Below, one piece after another: positions 26,471 through 34,806 of a stretch of DNA of 64,000 bases. Made by a program: the position numbers and the translations under genes. The stretch comes from JBFWVD01 sp050246915 (lineage in GTDB: Bacteria; Actinomycetota; Acidimicrobiia; Acidimicrobiales; Ilumatobacteraceae), in contig JBFWVD010000018.1 of NCBI GenBank assembly GCA_050246915.1, positions 1 through 64,000 on the forward strand, given 5' to 3'. A model generated the notes under the pieces. It saw only the letters and a program-made list of their open reading frames with translations, did not search any database and was not told where the DNA came from. How positions within the stretch are numbered: position 1 is the stretch's first letter; each line of letters begins with the position of its first letter.

Positions 26471-27496
26471 GTGGATCGACGACCTCTCGAGTTCGGATTC
26501 TTCCTCCCGCACATCGTCGATTCGCCGGGGCGCGGGCGCTTCGCCGCCACCTATGACCTGTGCACCTTGGCAGAGGAGGTCGGCTTCGATTTCGTGGCCA
26601 TGGGTCACCATCGGTTCACGCCAGACAACGAGGTTCCGTCCTCGTCGTTGCTGGTGCTGTCGGCCATTGCGGCACGCACCTCGAAGCTCCGGCTGTCGTC
26701 GGCGGTGTTCCTCATGCCCCTGTACCCAGCGCTCGATGTGGCCGAGGAGATCGCCACGCTCGATCAGATCTCCGACGGACGAACGATGTTGAGCTTCGGC
26801 ATCGGCTATCGCCCGTACGAGTACCAGTACGCCGGGCTGAACTACAAGGCCCGGGCGTCCCGCCTCGAAGAGGGGTTGCAAGTGATGCTCCAGGCATGGA
26901 CGCAGGAGGCCGTCCACTTCTCGGGCAAGCACTACGAGATCGACGGCGCACCGGTGGTGCCCAAGCCGGTGCAGCAGCCCCATCCGCCGATCTTCCTGGG
27001 AGGAGGGTCGAACGCGGGTGTCGATCGGGCGGCGCGCATGGCCGACGGGTGGATGGTCGACACCACCAAGAACATCGACTCCGTGACTCGCAAGGTCAAC
27101 AACTACCGCGAGGCCGCGGCAGCGCTTGGACGGCCATCGCAGGTGTGCCTCATGCGCCAGGTGGGCATCGGTCCCAACCACGAACACATCGAGCGCACGT
27201 GGCTGCCCGACGCAGCCCGGTCGTTGCTCGGTGTGTGGCAGGCCGGTGGGCGATTCCCCAATGGCGACGAGTTGGCCCGCAAGATGCTGGCCGCTGAACG
27301 CATCACGATCGGCGAGTTCGCTTCCAATCGTGACGTGGCCGGGACCCCGGACGAGTGCATCGAGCAGATCCGGCACTTCCGGGAGTTGACCGGATGCGAG
27401 TACTTCCTGGCCAGCTTCGGCGAGTACCCGAGCCCGCAGGCATTGCGTGACGCGGTCGAGTTGTTCGGCCGAGAGGTCATCCCCGCGTTCTCCTGA
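26471..27496 (+). CDS. LLM-class flavin/F420-dependent oxidoreductase
   Basis: A 341-residue luciferase-like monooxygenase-fold protein. Seen: LEFGFFLPH at the first beta-strand, FDFVAMGHHRF, RLSSAVFLMPLYPALDVAEEIATLDQISDGRTMLSFGIGYRPYEYQYAG (the usual bacterial luciferase pattern), and PPIFLGGGSNAGVDRAARMADGW. The core fold starts within the first eight residues, so the GTG at 26471 must be close to the true start. Divergent partner is an acyl-CoA ligase; convergent neighbour is an NTF2-like gene. It probably oxidises an acyl-CoA or related compound; substrate unknown. Confidence 0.83.
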   Translation: MDRRPLEFGFFLPHIVDSPGRGRFAATYDLCTLAEEVGFDFVAMGHHRFTPDNEVPSSSLLVLSAIAARTSKLRLSSAVFLMPLYPALDVAEEIATLDQISDGRTMLSFGIGYRPYEYQYAGLNYKARASRLEEGLQVMLQAWTQEAVHFSGKHYEIDGAPVVPKPVQQPHPPIFLGGGSNAGVDRAARMADGWMVDTTKNIDSVTRKVNNYREAAAALGRPSQVCLMRQVGIGPNHEHIERTWLPDAARSLLGVWQAGGRFPNGDELARKMLAAERITIGEFASNRDVAGTPDECIEQIRHFRELTGCEYFLASFGEYPSPQALRDAVELFGREVIPAFS

Positions 27497-27519
27497 CCGT
27501 CGGGTACAGAGGATCGGCG

Positions 27520-28011
27520 TCAGCCCTCGAGCAGTGTGGGGAGATGGTGGTTCATGGTGCCGTACCAACTCGGCGGCGTGAACCCTTCGGGGAACGGTGC
27601 ACGTACCCAGGTACCGACATCGACCCGCTCGGAGATGAGCCATCGATCGGTGCGAACCAGGCGGTCCTTGTAGTAGCCGCCGCACTCCATGATGAACTCG
27701 CCACCGGAGCCATCGGGGAGCGTCTGATAGGCGAGCCAGTAGGTGATGGCCTTGGCCGTGTCACCGTCGATCTCGCAGTAGTGCGTCGTGAGGTTGTGAT
27801 GCAGCCCGGCGAACGGGCCGAGCCCGGCGCTGAGCCATTCGAGGGTGGTGTCGATGCCGCCACGTCCACCGCCGAACTCGGTGTAGTCGATGATGGCGTC
27901 GGGGGCGTAGATCGTTCGGTACGCGTCCCAGTTCTTGGAATCGCACGCCATGGCGTATCGATCCATCAGCTCCCGGATCTCCAGACGATCGGAAATCTCA
28001 CGTAGATCCAT
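27520..28011 (-). CDS. NTF2/SnoaL-like protein
   Basis: A 163-residue cone-shaped alpha+beta-barrel protein of the nuclear transport factor 2-like family. Seen: the N-terminal helix DRLEIRELMDRYAMACDSKNWDAYRTIYAPDAIIDYTEFGG, then HHNLTTHYCEIDGDTAKAITYWLAYQ and the late GGYYKDRLVRTDRWLISER pair of strands. Such proteins act as small-molecule isomerases, dehydratases or hydrolases. ATG at 28011; the frame is open to 28473, but the upstream sequence is in the coding region of the next gene. Function not readable. Confidence 0.8.
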   Translation of the reverse strand: MDLREISDRLEIRELMDRYAMACDSKNWDAYRTIYAPDAIIDYTEFGGGRGGIDTTLEWLSAGLGPFAGLHHNLTTHYCEIDGDTAKAITYWLAYQTLPDGSGGEFIMECGGYYKDRLVRTDRWLISERVDVGTWVRAPFPEGFTPPSWYGTMNHHLPTLLEG

Positions 28012-28084
28012 CGGTGGTCCCCTCCGCCTCGACTTCTCTTCGACGCCGCGCACCATAGTGGCCGTTGGTCGGATGATCGATCGG

Positions 28085-28717
28085 TCAGGTGAGCCGATGA
28101 TCCAGAATGGCCAGCCCGTCACCGTCGAGATGGTCGAGGCCGGCATGACGGCCGGTGACCGCGAGCAGAATCGCGTGGGCCGGCCCGGAGATCGTCGGTC
28201 CGTCGCCGAGGGTCCAGCCGAGATCGACAGCCTCGAACCGGAGACCCGTGGTGCGCTTCGGAGGAATGAACCCTCGGGCCTTGCCGCCACAGACGTACTC
28301 GAGCACGGTGCGCATCGCCGTCGGATTGAACTGGGGCGAGCGACCGATGGCGACGTCGATGTCGCAGGTATGGGTGAACACGTCGGTGAGGGGAGCGATC
28401 GGACCGACAACGGGGGGAGCGAATCGCTTGCCGGCTGACGACCGATAGCTCGCCAGCAGTGCCGCCGGGTCACGATCGCCGAACCGGCGTGCCACCTTGT
28501 CGGCGTAGGTGTTGAAGTTGCGAGCCGTGATCGACCCCAGCACGAAACGCGACGTCGGGATCTCGAGGATGCTCAGCAGATGGCCGAGCACGTCACGCAC
28601 CCGCCATCGGGCACACAGCGATGGGGCGTCCCATTGCTCGCTGGTCAGCGAGTCCAGGGAGTCGGCCAACTGATGGCGCTGGACCGTGATGGCGGTGAAC
28701 ATCTCGTTCTTCTGCAC
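28085..28717 (-). CDS. Mycothiol-type maleylpyruvate isomerase/DinB-fold protein
   Basis: A 210-residue protein of the TIGR03083/MDMPI four-helix-bundle family. Seen: QRHQLADSLDSLTSEQWDAPSLCARWRVRDVLGHLL, with the W-x(5-6)-L-C-x-x-W-x-V-R-D-V-x-x-H metal-site pattern, and the later FTHTCDIDVAIG His-containing helix. Family members use mycothiol or a metal to modify small molecules. GTG at 28717 (MQKNEMFTAI) fits the family start; an ATG at 28702 is possible. Divergent from the radical SAM gene across 84 bp. Substrate unknown. Confidence 0.78.
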   Translation of the reverse strand: MQKNEMFTAITVQRHQLADSLDSLTSEQWDAPSLCARWRVRDVLGHLLSILEIPTSRFVLGSITARNFNTYADKVARRFGDRDPAALLASYRSSAGKRFAPPVVGPIAPLTDVFTHTCDIDVAIGRSPQFNPTAMRTVLEYVCGGKARGFIPPKRTTGLRFEAVDLGWTLGDGPTISGPAHAILLAVTGRHAGLDHLDGDGLAILDHRLT

Positions 28718-28801
28718 AGGTCGTGACGGTAGTGGTACCGCCTGAAGGTGCCGTCGTTCGGAACTCGCGCCGTTGTGAGCACTCACCGCATCTGAGATGC
28801 C

Positions 28802-30202
28802 ATGGCACCAATCGTCAGCCGGGTTCGATCGTGGATTGGGGCGACCCGCCCGGTGGACCCAGAAGCAGCCGCGGTGCTCGCTCAACGTTGGGCATCGCTG
28901 CCCGAGCACGTGAAGACGCCAGCCCAGTTGCTCGGGCGTCGGATCGCTGGTTGTGAAGGCACCCATGGGGTGTTCCCGGCGTGCGATTTCGCGTGCAAGC
29001 CGTGTTACCACTCGGCCGACGCCAACAAGGTTCCGGTGAACGGTGAGCACACCGTCGCGGAGGTCGAGCGACAGATGGCGTACTTACGTCGACGGCGCGG
29101 CCCGAGCCAGCACGCGCAGTTGATCGGCGGGGAGGTCACGTTGCTCTCGCCGAGCGACCATGCCGAGGCGCTCCTCGCGATGCGTCGTCATGGGCGGATG
29201 CCGATGAGCATGACGCACGGGGACTTCGGCTACAGCTATCTCGAGCGCCTCGTACTCGCCGATGACGGATCGAGGCGGTTCGACGTCGTCGCGTTCGCAG
29301 CGCACATCGATTCGACGATGCACGGTCGCACCGGGATCGCTCACCCCACATCGGAGATGGAGCTGCAACCCGCCCGAGCCGCCTTCTGCGCGATGTTCCG
29401 TCGACTCCGTCACGAGCACGGTGTGCGGTCGCATCTCGCCCACAACATGACCATCACGTCCGACAACGTCGACCAGATCCCCGACGTGATCCGATCGTCG
29501 CGCTCGCTGGGGTTCCGGGTGTTCTCGTTCCAGCCTGCCGCCTATGTCGGCAATGAGGTTCGATGGCGTGAGGGGTATCGCTCGATGAGCGACGACGACG
29601 TGTGGGCACGCATCGAGGAGGGCGCCGGGGCACGGCTGCCCTATCGCGCCGTTGAAGTCGGCGATGTTCGCTGCAATCGAACCACCTGGGGTGTGTTCGT
29701 CGGTGACCGCTACGTGCCGCTCCTCGATGATCGTGAGCCGCGGGACCTGGCGCTGCGCGATTCGTTCTTCACGATGTTGCCGGGCAACCTGTTGTTCGCA
29801 CCACGAGCGCAGCAGATCGTTCGAGTCATCCGATCGATCGCCCGGGCCCCACAAGTGGTTCCACAGGGCATCGGATGGTTGCGACGCATGGTCCGGCGCG
29901 CCGGTGGGCTGCGGTCATTGCGCCACGGGATCCAGCCCGTGACGTTCATCATGCACAACTTCATGGATGCCCGCGATGTGGCTCCCGCATGGGAGCTGCT
30001 GCAACGAGGGGTGGACAGTGACGAGCCACGGATTCGTGCCGCGCAAGAGCGCTTACAGGCGTGCTCGTATCACATGGCACATCCCGAGTCCGATGAGCTG
30101 ATTCCCGCGTGCGTACAGCACAGCGTGCTCGATCCGTTCGAGAACCGTCAGCTCGTCACGTTGCTGGCCGCGCCGCGGCGACGCTCCTCGGTCAGCGATT
30201 GA
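28802..30202 (+). CDS. Radical SAM protein
   Basis: A 466-residue radical SAM enzyme. The 4Fe-4S site is C61-x3-C65-x2-C68 within CDFACKPCYHS, with another Cys at 51. A long central part has HGVRSHLAHNMTIT and FRVFSFQPAAYVGN. Near the C-terminus QACSYHMAHPESDELIPACVQHSVLDP carries two more Cys and two His that could bind an extra cofactor. No known radical SAM subfamily is assigned with confidence. Its last 11 nt overlap the end of the mycoredoxin-like gene on the opposite strand, so it neighbours but is not co-transcribed with the Ynj-like operon. Function unknown. Confidence 0.8.
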   Translation: MAPIVSRVRSWIGATRPVDPEAAAVLAQRWASLPEHVKTPAQLLGRRIAGCEGTHGVFPACDFACKPCYHSADANKVPVNGEHTVAEVERQMAYLRRRRGPSQHAQLIGGEVTLLSPSDHAEALLAMRRHGRMPMSMTHGDFGYSYLERLVLADDGSRRFDVVAFAAHIDSTMHGRTGIAHPTSEMELQPARAAFCAMFRRLRHEHGVRSHLAHNMTITSDNVDQIPDVIRSSRSLGFRVFSFQPAAYVGNEVRWREGYRSMSDDDVWARIEEGAGARLPYRAVEVGDVRCNRTTWGVFVGDRYVPLLDDREPRDLALRDSFFTMLPGNLLFAPRAQQIVRVIRSIARAPQVVPQGIGWLRRMVRRAGGLRSLRHGIQPVTFIMHNFMDARDVAPAWELLQRGVDSDEPRIRAAQERLQACSYHMAHPESDELIPACVQHSVLDPFENRQLVTLLAAPRRRSSVSD

Positions 30203-30569
30203 AGTGGCGCGAGATCCAACCAGTGCGTGGCTCTGGTGGTTCGTAGCCTTGCGGGACCAGCGATGGTGCGAGCTCGGCAGCCACCGCCATGAGCGCGTGG
30301 AAATTCGGGTTGACAAGGGCCTCGGACCCGACGGACACCGTCGGCACGGTCTCGTTGCCGCGGGCGACCGAGCGCACGAAGGCCGCGCCGTCCGGGTCCT
30401 CCCAGATGTTCACCAGATCGTGCTCCACGCCGTGGTGATCGAGTTGGCGACGGAGACTGCCGCAGTAGCCGCAGCGCGGTCGCCAGTACACCACGATGCG
30501 CACTGATGTGTCCGGGGGCTCGGAGGGCTCGGGCACGCCTGTCTCCGGTTGCGGTTCGGGCGTGGTCAT
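30192..30569 (-). CDS. Mycoredoxin-like glutaredoxin
   Basis: A 125-residue glutaredoxin-fold protein with an extended N-terminus. It has IVVYWRPRCGYCGSLR with C33-G-Y-C36 (the CGYC site also found in mycobacterial mycoredoxin-1), the cis-Pro motif TVPTVSVG and an N-terminal Pro-rich tail. It probably reduces mycothiol-mixed disulfides or protein disulfides, either in the cytosol or near the membrane. Its ATG overlaps the upstream peroxiredoxin-like stop (ATGA), so it is the last gene of the operon. It overlaps the convergent radical SAM gene by 11 nt. Confidence 0.83.
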   Translation of the reverse strand: MTTPEPQPETGVPEPSEPPDTSVRIVVYWRPRCGYCGSLRRQLDHHGVEHDLVNIWEDPDGAAFVRSVARGNETVPTVSVGSEALVNPNFHALMAVAAELAPSLVPQGYEPPEPRTGWISRHFNR

Positions 30570-31114
30570 CCGAGGTCCCGATCAAGGGCAGCGAGGACCT
30601 CGTCGACGCTTGGACGGGTGTCCGGACTCGGCGGCAACGACAAGAAGCGGATTCGGCCATCGCGCCCGACGACCACATCGGCACCGAGTTGGTAGATGTC
30701 TTCGGTCGGCCGCCGTATTCGGCGGCCCTTGCGCAGGAGCCGTCCGTACATGCGCAACGTGCCGACGTTCCAGATCTGCCGGACGCTGCCGCGTATCGCA
30801 CCGAGTGCCTGGTACAGCTGGCGGTCGGGGTCGCTCACGAACGTGAACGGCACGCCGAGGTGATCGCGATGGGCGCGGACCCGCTCGACCGGAGCGAATG
30901 ACACGACGACGATCTGCGCGTCGGTGAACTCGTCGAGGCGTTCGGCCATCTGCCGTATGTGCTCCTGACACGGCAGGCAGGCCAGGTGTCGGTGAAGACT
31001 CAGTACCAACGGGCGACCGCGCTGATCACCGGTTCGCCAGGGATGCCCCTCATGGTCGACGAGTTCGATATCGGGGAGTGTGGCGCCGAGTCCGATGGTC
31101 ATGGTGTACCTCAT
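30566..31114 (-). CDS. Peroxiredoxin-like AhpC/TSA family protein
   Basis: A 182-residue thioredoxin-fold protein of the AhpC/TSA group. Seen: ATLPDIELVDHEGHPW, RPLVLSLHRHLACLPCQEHIRQMAE with C46-x2-C49, FTFVSDPDRQLYQALGA and the C-terminal GADVVVGRDGRIRF. The C-x-x-C arrangement with preceding His resembles the AhpC-TSA_2/FAM213-like subgroup, which often lacks the classic peroxidatic motif. ATG at 31114 overlaps the permease stop (ATGA), and its own end overlaps the mycoredoxin-like ATG. Likely a thiol peroxidase or reductase; exact chemistry is inferred. Confidence 0.83.
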   Translation of the reverse strand: MRYTMTIGLGATLPDIELVDHEGHPWRTGDQRGRPLVLSLHRHLACLPCQEHIRQMAERLDEFTDAQIVVVSFAPVERVRAHRDHLGVPFTFVSDPDRQLYQALGAIRGSVRQIWNVGTLRMYGRLLRKGRRIRRPTEDIYQLGADVVVGRDGRIRFLSLPPSPDTRPSVDEVLAALDRDLG

Positions 31115-31902
31115 CTGATCGTGAGACGGTCGCCGTGTTGGCGCAGCGTTGCCGCAATGGACAACGCGATGAGCGGTGGGAGCAGGAACACCACATCGAG
31201 CACCGCGGCGATCTGGGCGTCGGATCGTACGAATGGTACGAGCACCACGGGCAGCATGGGGATCCCTCCGGCCACGGCCAAGCTGCTGCCGTACTGGCTC
31301 CACGACACAGTGAACCCGAGGGCGAGCGCGAGGCCGAGATGGCGACGAACGGCCGGGATCGTGATGTCGACGAGCCGTCTCAGTGGCCCGGCGCCGAGCG
31401 AGGCCGCAGCATGTTCGGACTCGAGAACTTCATCTGTGAACCCGCCGACGAGCACCAGGATCACGTATGGCAGAACGGTCACGAGATGGGCGATGACGAT
31501 GGCGAGCAACGAGTCGGCAATCCCGAGGCGGAGGAACCAGGGCGTCAGGCCTTCACCGACGGCGAGTGGCGGCACGAGTAGCGGCAAGAGCAACATCAAT
31601 TGCAGGCCGCGCCGATCGTCGCGCGCCAGGGCTCTTGCGGCTGGCCAGGCCAACACCAGGGCGATGGCGACAGTCGCCACCGCGACCGACGTCGAGTTCC
31701 TGATCGCAGGGCCGAAGAGTGGATCGTCGAACGCGCGGCGCAGACCTCGGGTGCCGAACGCCTGCGGCAGGATCGACCGGCCGGTCCATCGGTCGCCCGC
31801 AGCTTGGACCAACAGTGTCAACAACGGTGTGGCGAGGACCAGCGCTGCGACGACGGCCCACGCAACTGTCCCCACCCGCTTCGACGAGACCCTGGTGTTC
31901 AT
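31111..31902 (-). CDS. ABC transporter permease (YnjC-like, second half)
   Basis: A 263-residue inner-membrane permease with about six hydrophobic helices and the cytoplasmic loop LESEHAAASLGAGPLRRLVDITIPAVRR, the EAA motif that contacts the ATPase. It is short because the double-length E. coli-type YnjC permease is here two separate genes. ATG at 31902 overlaps the stop of the partner permease (ATGA). Belongs to the transporter with the YnjB-like binding protein and ATPase 3 kb upstream. Substrate unknown. Confidence 0.85.
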   Translation of the reverse strand: MNTRVSSKRVGTVAWAVVAALVLATPLLTLLVQAAGDRWTGRSILPQAFGTRGLRRAFDDPLFGPAIRNSTSVAVATVAIALVLAWPAARALARDDRRGLQLMLLLPLLVPPLAVGEGLTPWFLRLGIADSLLAIVIAHLVTVLPYVILVLVGGFTDEVLESEHAAASLGAGPLRRLVDITIPAVRRHLGLALALGFTVSWSQYGSSLAVAGGIPMLPVVLVPFVRSDAQIAAVLDVVFLLPPLIALSIAATLRQHGDRLTIR

Positions 31903-32693
31903 ATACGCCGTCCGATGCGGCGTTGGGACAGCGCAGCGACCGCGCCCAGGACCAACGTCATGGCGGTGACCACCAACAACGCGGCCGCAGCGTCGGCCCG
32001 CGCCGCAGGCCCATTGGTGCGTACGGTGGTGAGGGCGTAGGTGGCGACGGTGTCTGGCCGCGTGGGACCGACCAGGAGCGGCACCTCGGTAGCTCCGAGT
32101 GTGAACGCGGCGACGACAAGGGCCCCAGCGCTGAGCGGGCGGGCAAGGCGCGCCATCACGATGTCGCGGAACGTTTGCCATGGGCTCGCACCGAGGCACG
32201 TAGCCGCCTCCTGGGAGTCGCGTGTGTGTTGATCCCATGCAGCGAGGATGAGCACGAGGAGGAACGGGGTTTCCTTGAACGTGTACACGACGATGACGCC
32301 CAATCCGTGACGATCCCCGACGATCGTGAACGGCAACGCCCCGACGATCCGCTCAGCGAGACCGCCGGGAGCGAGCCATGTCACGGCCAACGAAGCTGCC
32401 ACCAGATGCGGCATCGGAACGGCTGATGTCATCGCAGCCCGCAACCATGCGGGCCGACCCTGCAGGCTGGCGCCGATCGAGAGTGCGAGGATGACCGAGA
32501 TGATGGTGGATACGCCAGCAACCACGATGGTGAAGGCCATGGCGTCGTGGAAGTGTCCGTCGGTGACGATCGAGCGCCACGCGCCGATGTCGATCGGTGC
32601 GCCGATGATGCGACCGGGACGCAACGAGTCGAAGACGAGGCCGACGATCGCTCCGCCGAACAGCACCACCACGACGGTGAGCGCGGGTAGCAC
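31899..32693 (-). CDS. ABC transporter permease (YnjC-like, first half)
   Basis: A 264-residue permease with about six helices, loop QEAATCLGASPWQTFRDIVMARLARPL (EAA motif). Start is uncertain: GTG at 32693 gives a helix right at the N-terminus; TTG at 32732 adds 13 residues and would leave only 3 nt to the divergent CDP-alcohol phosphatidyltransferase ATG at 32736. Translationally coupled to the second permease. About 630 nt separate it from the upstream oxidoreductase gene of the same strand, a space filled by the gene on the other strand. Confidence 0.83.
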   Translation of the reverse strand: MLPALTVVVVLFGGAIVGLVFDSLRPGRIIGAPIDIGAWRSIVTDGHFHDAMAFTIVVAGVSTIISVILALSIGASLQGRPAWLRAAMTSAVPMPHLVAASLAVTWLAPGGLAERIVGALPFTIVGDRHGLGVIVVYTFKETPFLLVLILAAWDQHTRDSQEAATCLGASPWQTFRDIVMARLARPLSAGALVVAAFTLGATEVPLLVGPTRPDTVATYALTTVRTNGPAARADAAAALLVVTAMTLVLGAVAALSQRRIGRRI

Positions 32694-32735
32694 GCCCAGC
32701 GGGATGCCCGCGCCCCGTTCGAGGCGCGGCAATCG

Positions 32736-33344
32736 ATGATCGATCGGCGTTTGCGCGCCGCGGTGGATCGTCCGGTCTCGTTCATCGGCGGTCGCTTGGC
32801 CGGTGCGGGGATTCGAGCGGAGATGGTCACGTTCGTCGGACTCGTGGTCGGGATCGGCGCCTGCATCGCCGTGGCCGACGACAAGCGGTGGCTGGCGCTG
32901 GGGCTGTGGTTGGCCAATCGGGCCATCGATGGGATCGACGGTGCGGTGGCCCGCGTTTGCGGCCCGACCGACCGGGGCGGCTTCATCGACATCGTGGCGG
33001 ACTTCGCCGTCTACGGCGGGTTCGTGGTCGCCGTTGCTCATGCCCGACCCGACGCCCGGGTGGGGTGCGTCGCCCTCCTGTGCGCGTACTACGTCTCGGG
33101 CGCCGCGTTCCTGGCGTGGTCGTCGCTGGCGGAGAAACGAGCTCGCATCATCGGCGACAACCGTTCGCTGCACTTCGTCGGCGGACTCGCCGAGGGATTC
33201 GAGACAATCGTCGTGTATGGGTTGCTCTGCGTGTGGCCGCGCGCCACCGAAGAGATCGTCTGGACCTTCACTGCCGCGGTTGCTGTCACCGCGTTGCAGC
33301 GGATCTGGTTCGCGTGGCAGACGCTCACCCCCCACGATGCGTGA
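32736..33344 (+). CDS. CDP-alcohol phosphatidyltransferase (YnjF-like)
   Basis: A 202-residue membrane enzyme that transfers a phosphatidyl group from CDP-diacylglycerol to an alcohol. Full signature DG-x2-DG... seen as DGIDGAVAR-x8-G-x3-D-x3-D (GFIDIVAD). Several hydrophobic helices follow. It lies opposite to the surrounding operon and its end overlaps the oxidoreductase end by 20 nt. E. coli ynjF, a CDP-alcohol phosphatidyltransferase, also lies beside the ynjBCD transporter, so the association is conserved while the orientation is not. Alcohol acceptor unknown. Confidence 0.88.
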   Translation: MIDRRLRAAVDRPVSFIGGRLAGAGIRAEMVTFVGLVVGIGACIAVADDKRWLALGLWLANRAIDGIDGAVARVCGPTDRGGFIDIVADFAVYGGFVVAVAHARPDARVGCVALLCAYYVSGAAFLAWSSLAEKRARIIGDNRSLHFVGGLAEGFETIVVYGLLCVWPRATEEIVWTFTAAVAVTALQRIWFAWQTLTPHDA

Positions 33345-34806
33345 CGCGGTCGATGCCACGCGACGCACGCAGTACGAGCCCACTGACGCGTCGCATCTTC
33401 GGTGAGAAGTACTTGGCCCGCAGGAGTTCGTCGGCCGCACGGCTCGGACCTTCGGTGAATGTCGGATAGGCGTGGACCGTCTGGGAGAGTGCGGCCAGCT
33501 TGGCTCCCGAAGCGATCCACGCCGTGAGCTCGGCGATCGATTCGCCGGCACCTTCTCCGACAACGGTGGCGCCGACGATGCGCCCCTTGGGATCACCGAT
33601 CAACTCGGCGTAGCCGAACGCATCGCCTTGGGCCACGGCGCGATCGAGTGTGGCGTAGTCGAACCGTTGCACCTTGGCGCGAGCTCCCCATCGTTGGCGC
33701 GCGCTGGGCTCGTCGAGACCGACACGTGCGACCTCCGGCGCGGTGAACGTCACGGCCGGGATGTTGTCGTAGCTGGCGCGGCGTCGCATGGAGAACAGGG
33801 CGTTGGTGACGACGATGCGCGCCTGGTATGCCGCCACATGGGTGAACGGCATGACCCCGGTGATGTCACCGGCAGCGAACACGCCCGCGGCGGCGGTTCG
33901 CAGCATGTCGTCGACGACGACGTGGCCACGCTCGTCGACGCTCACCCCGATGGCGTCGAGTCCGAGGTCGGCGCTGTTCGGTCGACGGCCGACCGATACC
34001 AGGATCTTGTCGAAGGGAACCATCGAGTCGACGCCGTTGCTCCTCACCACGAGTTCGAATCCGGCTCCGTCGGTGACGGTGTCAACCCGAATTGCAGTGC
34101 TGCTGGTCCTCACGTCGATGCCTTCGCCGACGAGGCGTCCGGTCAACGCGGCGGCCACACGATCTGTTTCGCGAGGGAGCAGGTGGGGCATCGACTCGAC
34201 GATCGTGACCTGCGAGCCGAGCCGTGCGAACGCCTGCCCCAGCTCGCAGCCGATCGGGCCGCCGCCGAGCACGACCAGGCGTGCCGGTAGTTGGCCGAGG
34301 TCCCAGAGGTTGTCGCTGGTGAGCGGCGCCGCAGCGTCGAGACCATCGATGTCTGGCACAACAGGTCGTGATCCAGTGGCGATGAGGGCACGGCGATAGC
34401 GCAGTTGCGTCGTGCCGCCTTTGGGGTGCTCGACAGCGATGGTGCCGTGCCCGGTGAAGCGACCATGCCCGGTGAACACCTCGACCCCGGCTTCGCGTAG
34501 GCGCTCCGGCGAATCGTGCGGCTCGATGACCTGTTGGGGTGCTCTCACCGAAGCCATCACCCGTCCCAGGTCGACGACCGGGGAGACCGGTTCGATGCCG
34601 TGCCGTGCCGCGCTCGCCATGGTGTGGGCCGTGGCTGCGGCAGCGATGAGCGCCTTGCTGGGAACGCAGCCGGTCCACAGACAGTCTCCACCGACACGGT
34701 CGCGTTCGATCAGGGCCACCCGAGCACCGACACCGGCGCCTCCCAGCGCGGCGATGAGCGCAGCGGTTCCGCCGCCGATGATGACGAGGTCGTACGTCGG
34801 GCTCAT
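33325..34806 (-). CDS. FAD pyridine nucleotide-disulfide reductase (MerA/Lpd-like)
   Basis: A 493-residue disulfide reductase. Seen: FAD motif GGGTAALIAA, redox pair C42-x4-C47 in GGDCLWTGCVPSK, NAD motif VVLGGGPIGCELGQAFARLG, FAD-binding AGVFAAGDITG, and the C-terminal catalytic HAYPTFTEG His/Glu dyad. It transfers electrons from NAD(P)H to a disulfide substrate. ATG overlaps the ATPase stop (ATGA), so it belongs to the transporter operon. There is no N-terminal MerA metal-binding domain, so mercury reduction is not implied; a thiol or low-molecular-weight disulfide substrate is more likely. Confidence 0.9.
   Translation of the reverse strand: MSPTYDLVIIGGGTAALIAALGGAGVGARVALIERDRVGGDCLWTGCVPSKALIAAAATAHTMASAARHGIEPVSPVVDLGRVMASVRAPQQVIEPHDSPERLREAGVEVFTGHGRFTGHGTIAVEHPKGGTTQLRYRRALIATGSRPVVPDIDGLDAAAPLTSDNLWDLGQLPARLVVLGGGPIGCELGQAFARLGSQVTIVESMPHLLPRETDRVAAALTGRLVGEGIDVRTSSTAIRVDTVTDGAGFELVVRSNGVDSMVPFDKILVSVGRRPNSADLGLDAIGVSVDERGHVVVDDMLRTAAAGVFAAGDITGVMPFTHVAAYQARIVVTNALFSMRRRASYDNIPAVTFTAPEVARVGLDEPSARQRWGARAKVQRFDYATLDRAVAQGDAFGYAELIGDPKGRIVGATVVGEGAGESIAELTAWIASGAKLAALSQTVHAYPTFTEGPSRAADELLRAKYFSPKMRRVSGLVLRASRGIDRVTHRGG

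Noticed and set aside
28755..28790. ECF-type promoter GGAAC...CGTT ahead of the radical SAM gene
   Set aside because: The two boxes are only about 6 nt apart instead of 15-17, so they cannot form an ECF promoter.
33325..34806. Mercuric reductase call for the FAD disulfide reductase
   Set aside because: No N-terminal heavy-metal-binding domain, no C-terminal vicinal Cys pair and no mer genes nearby.
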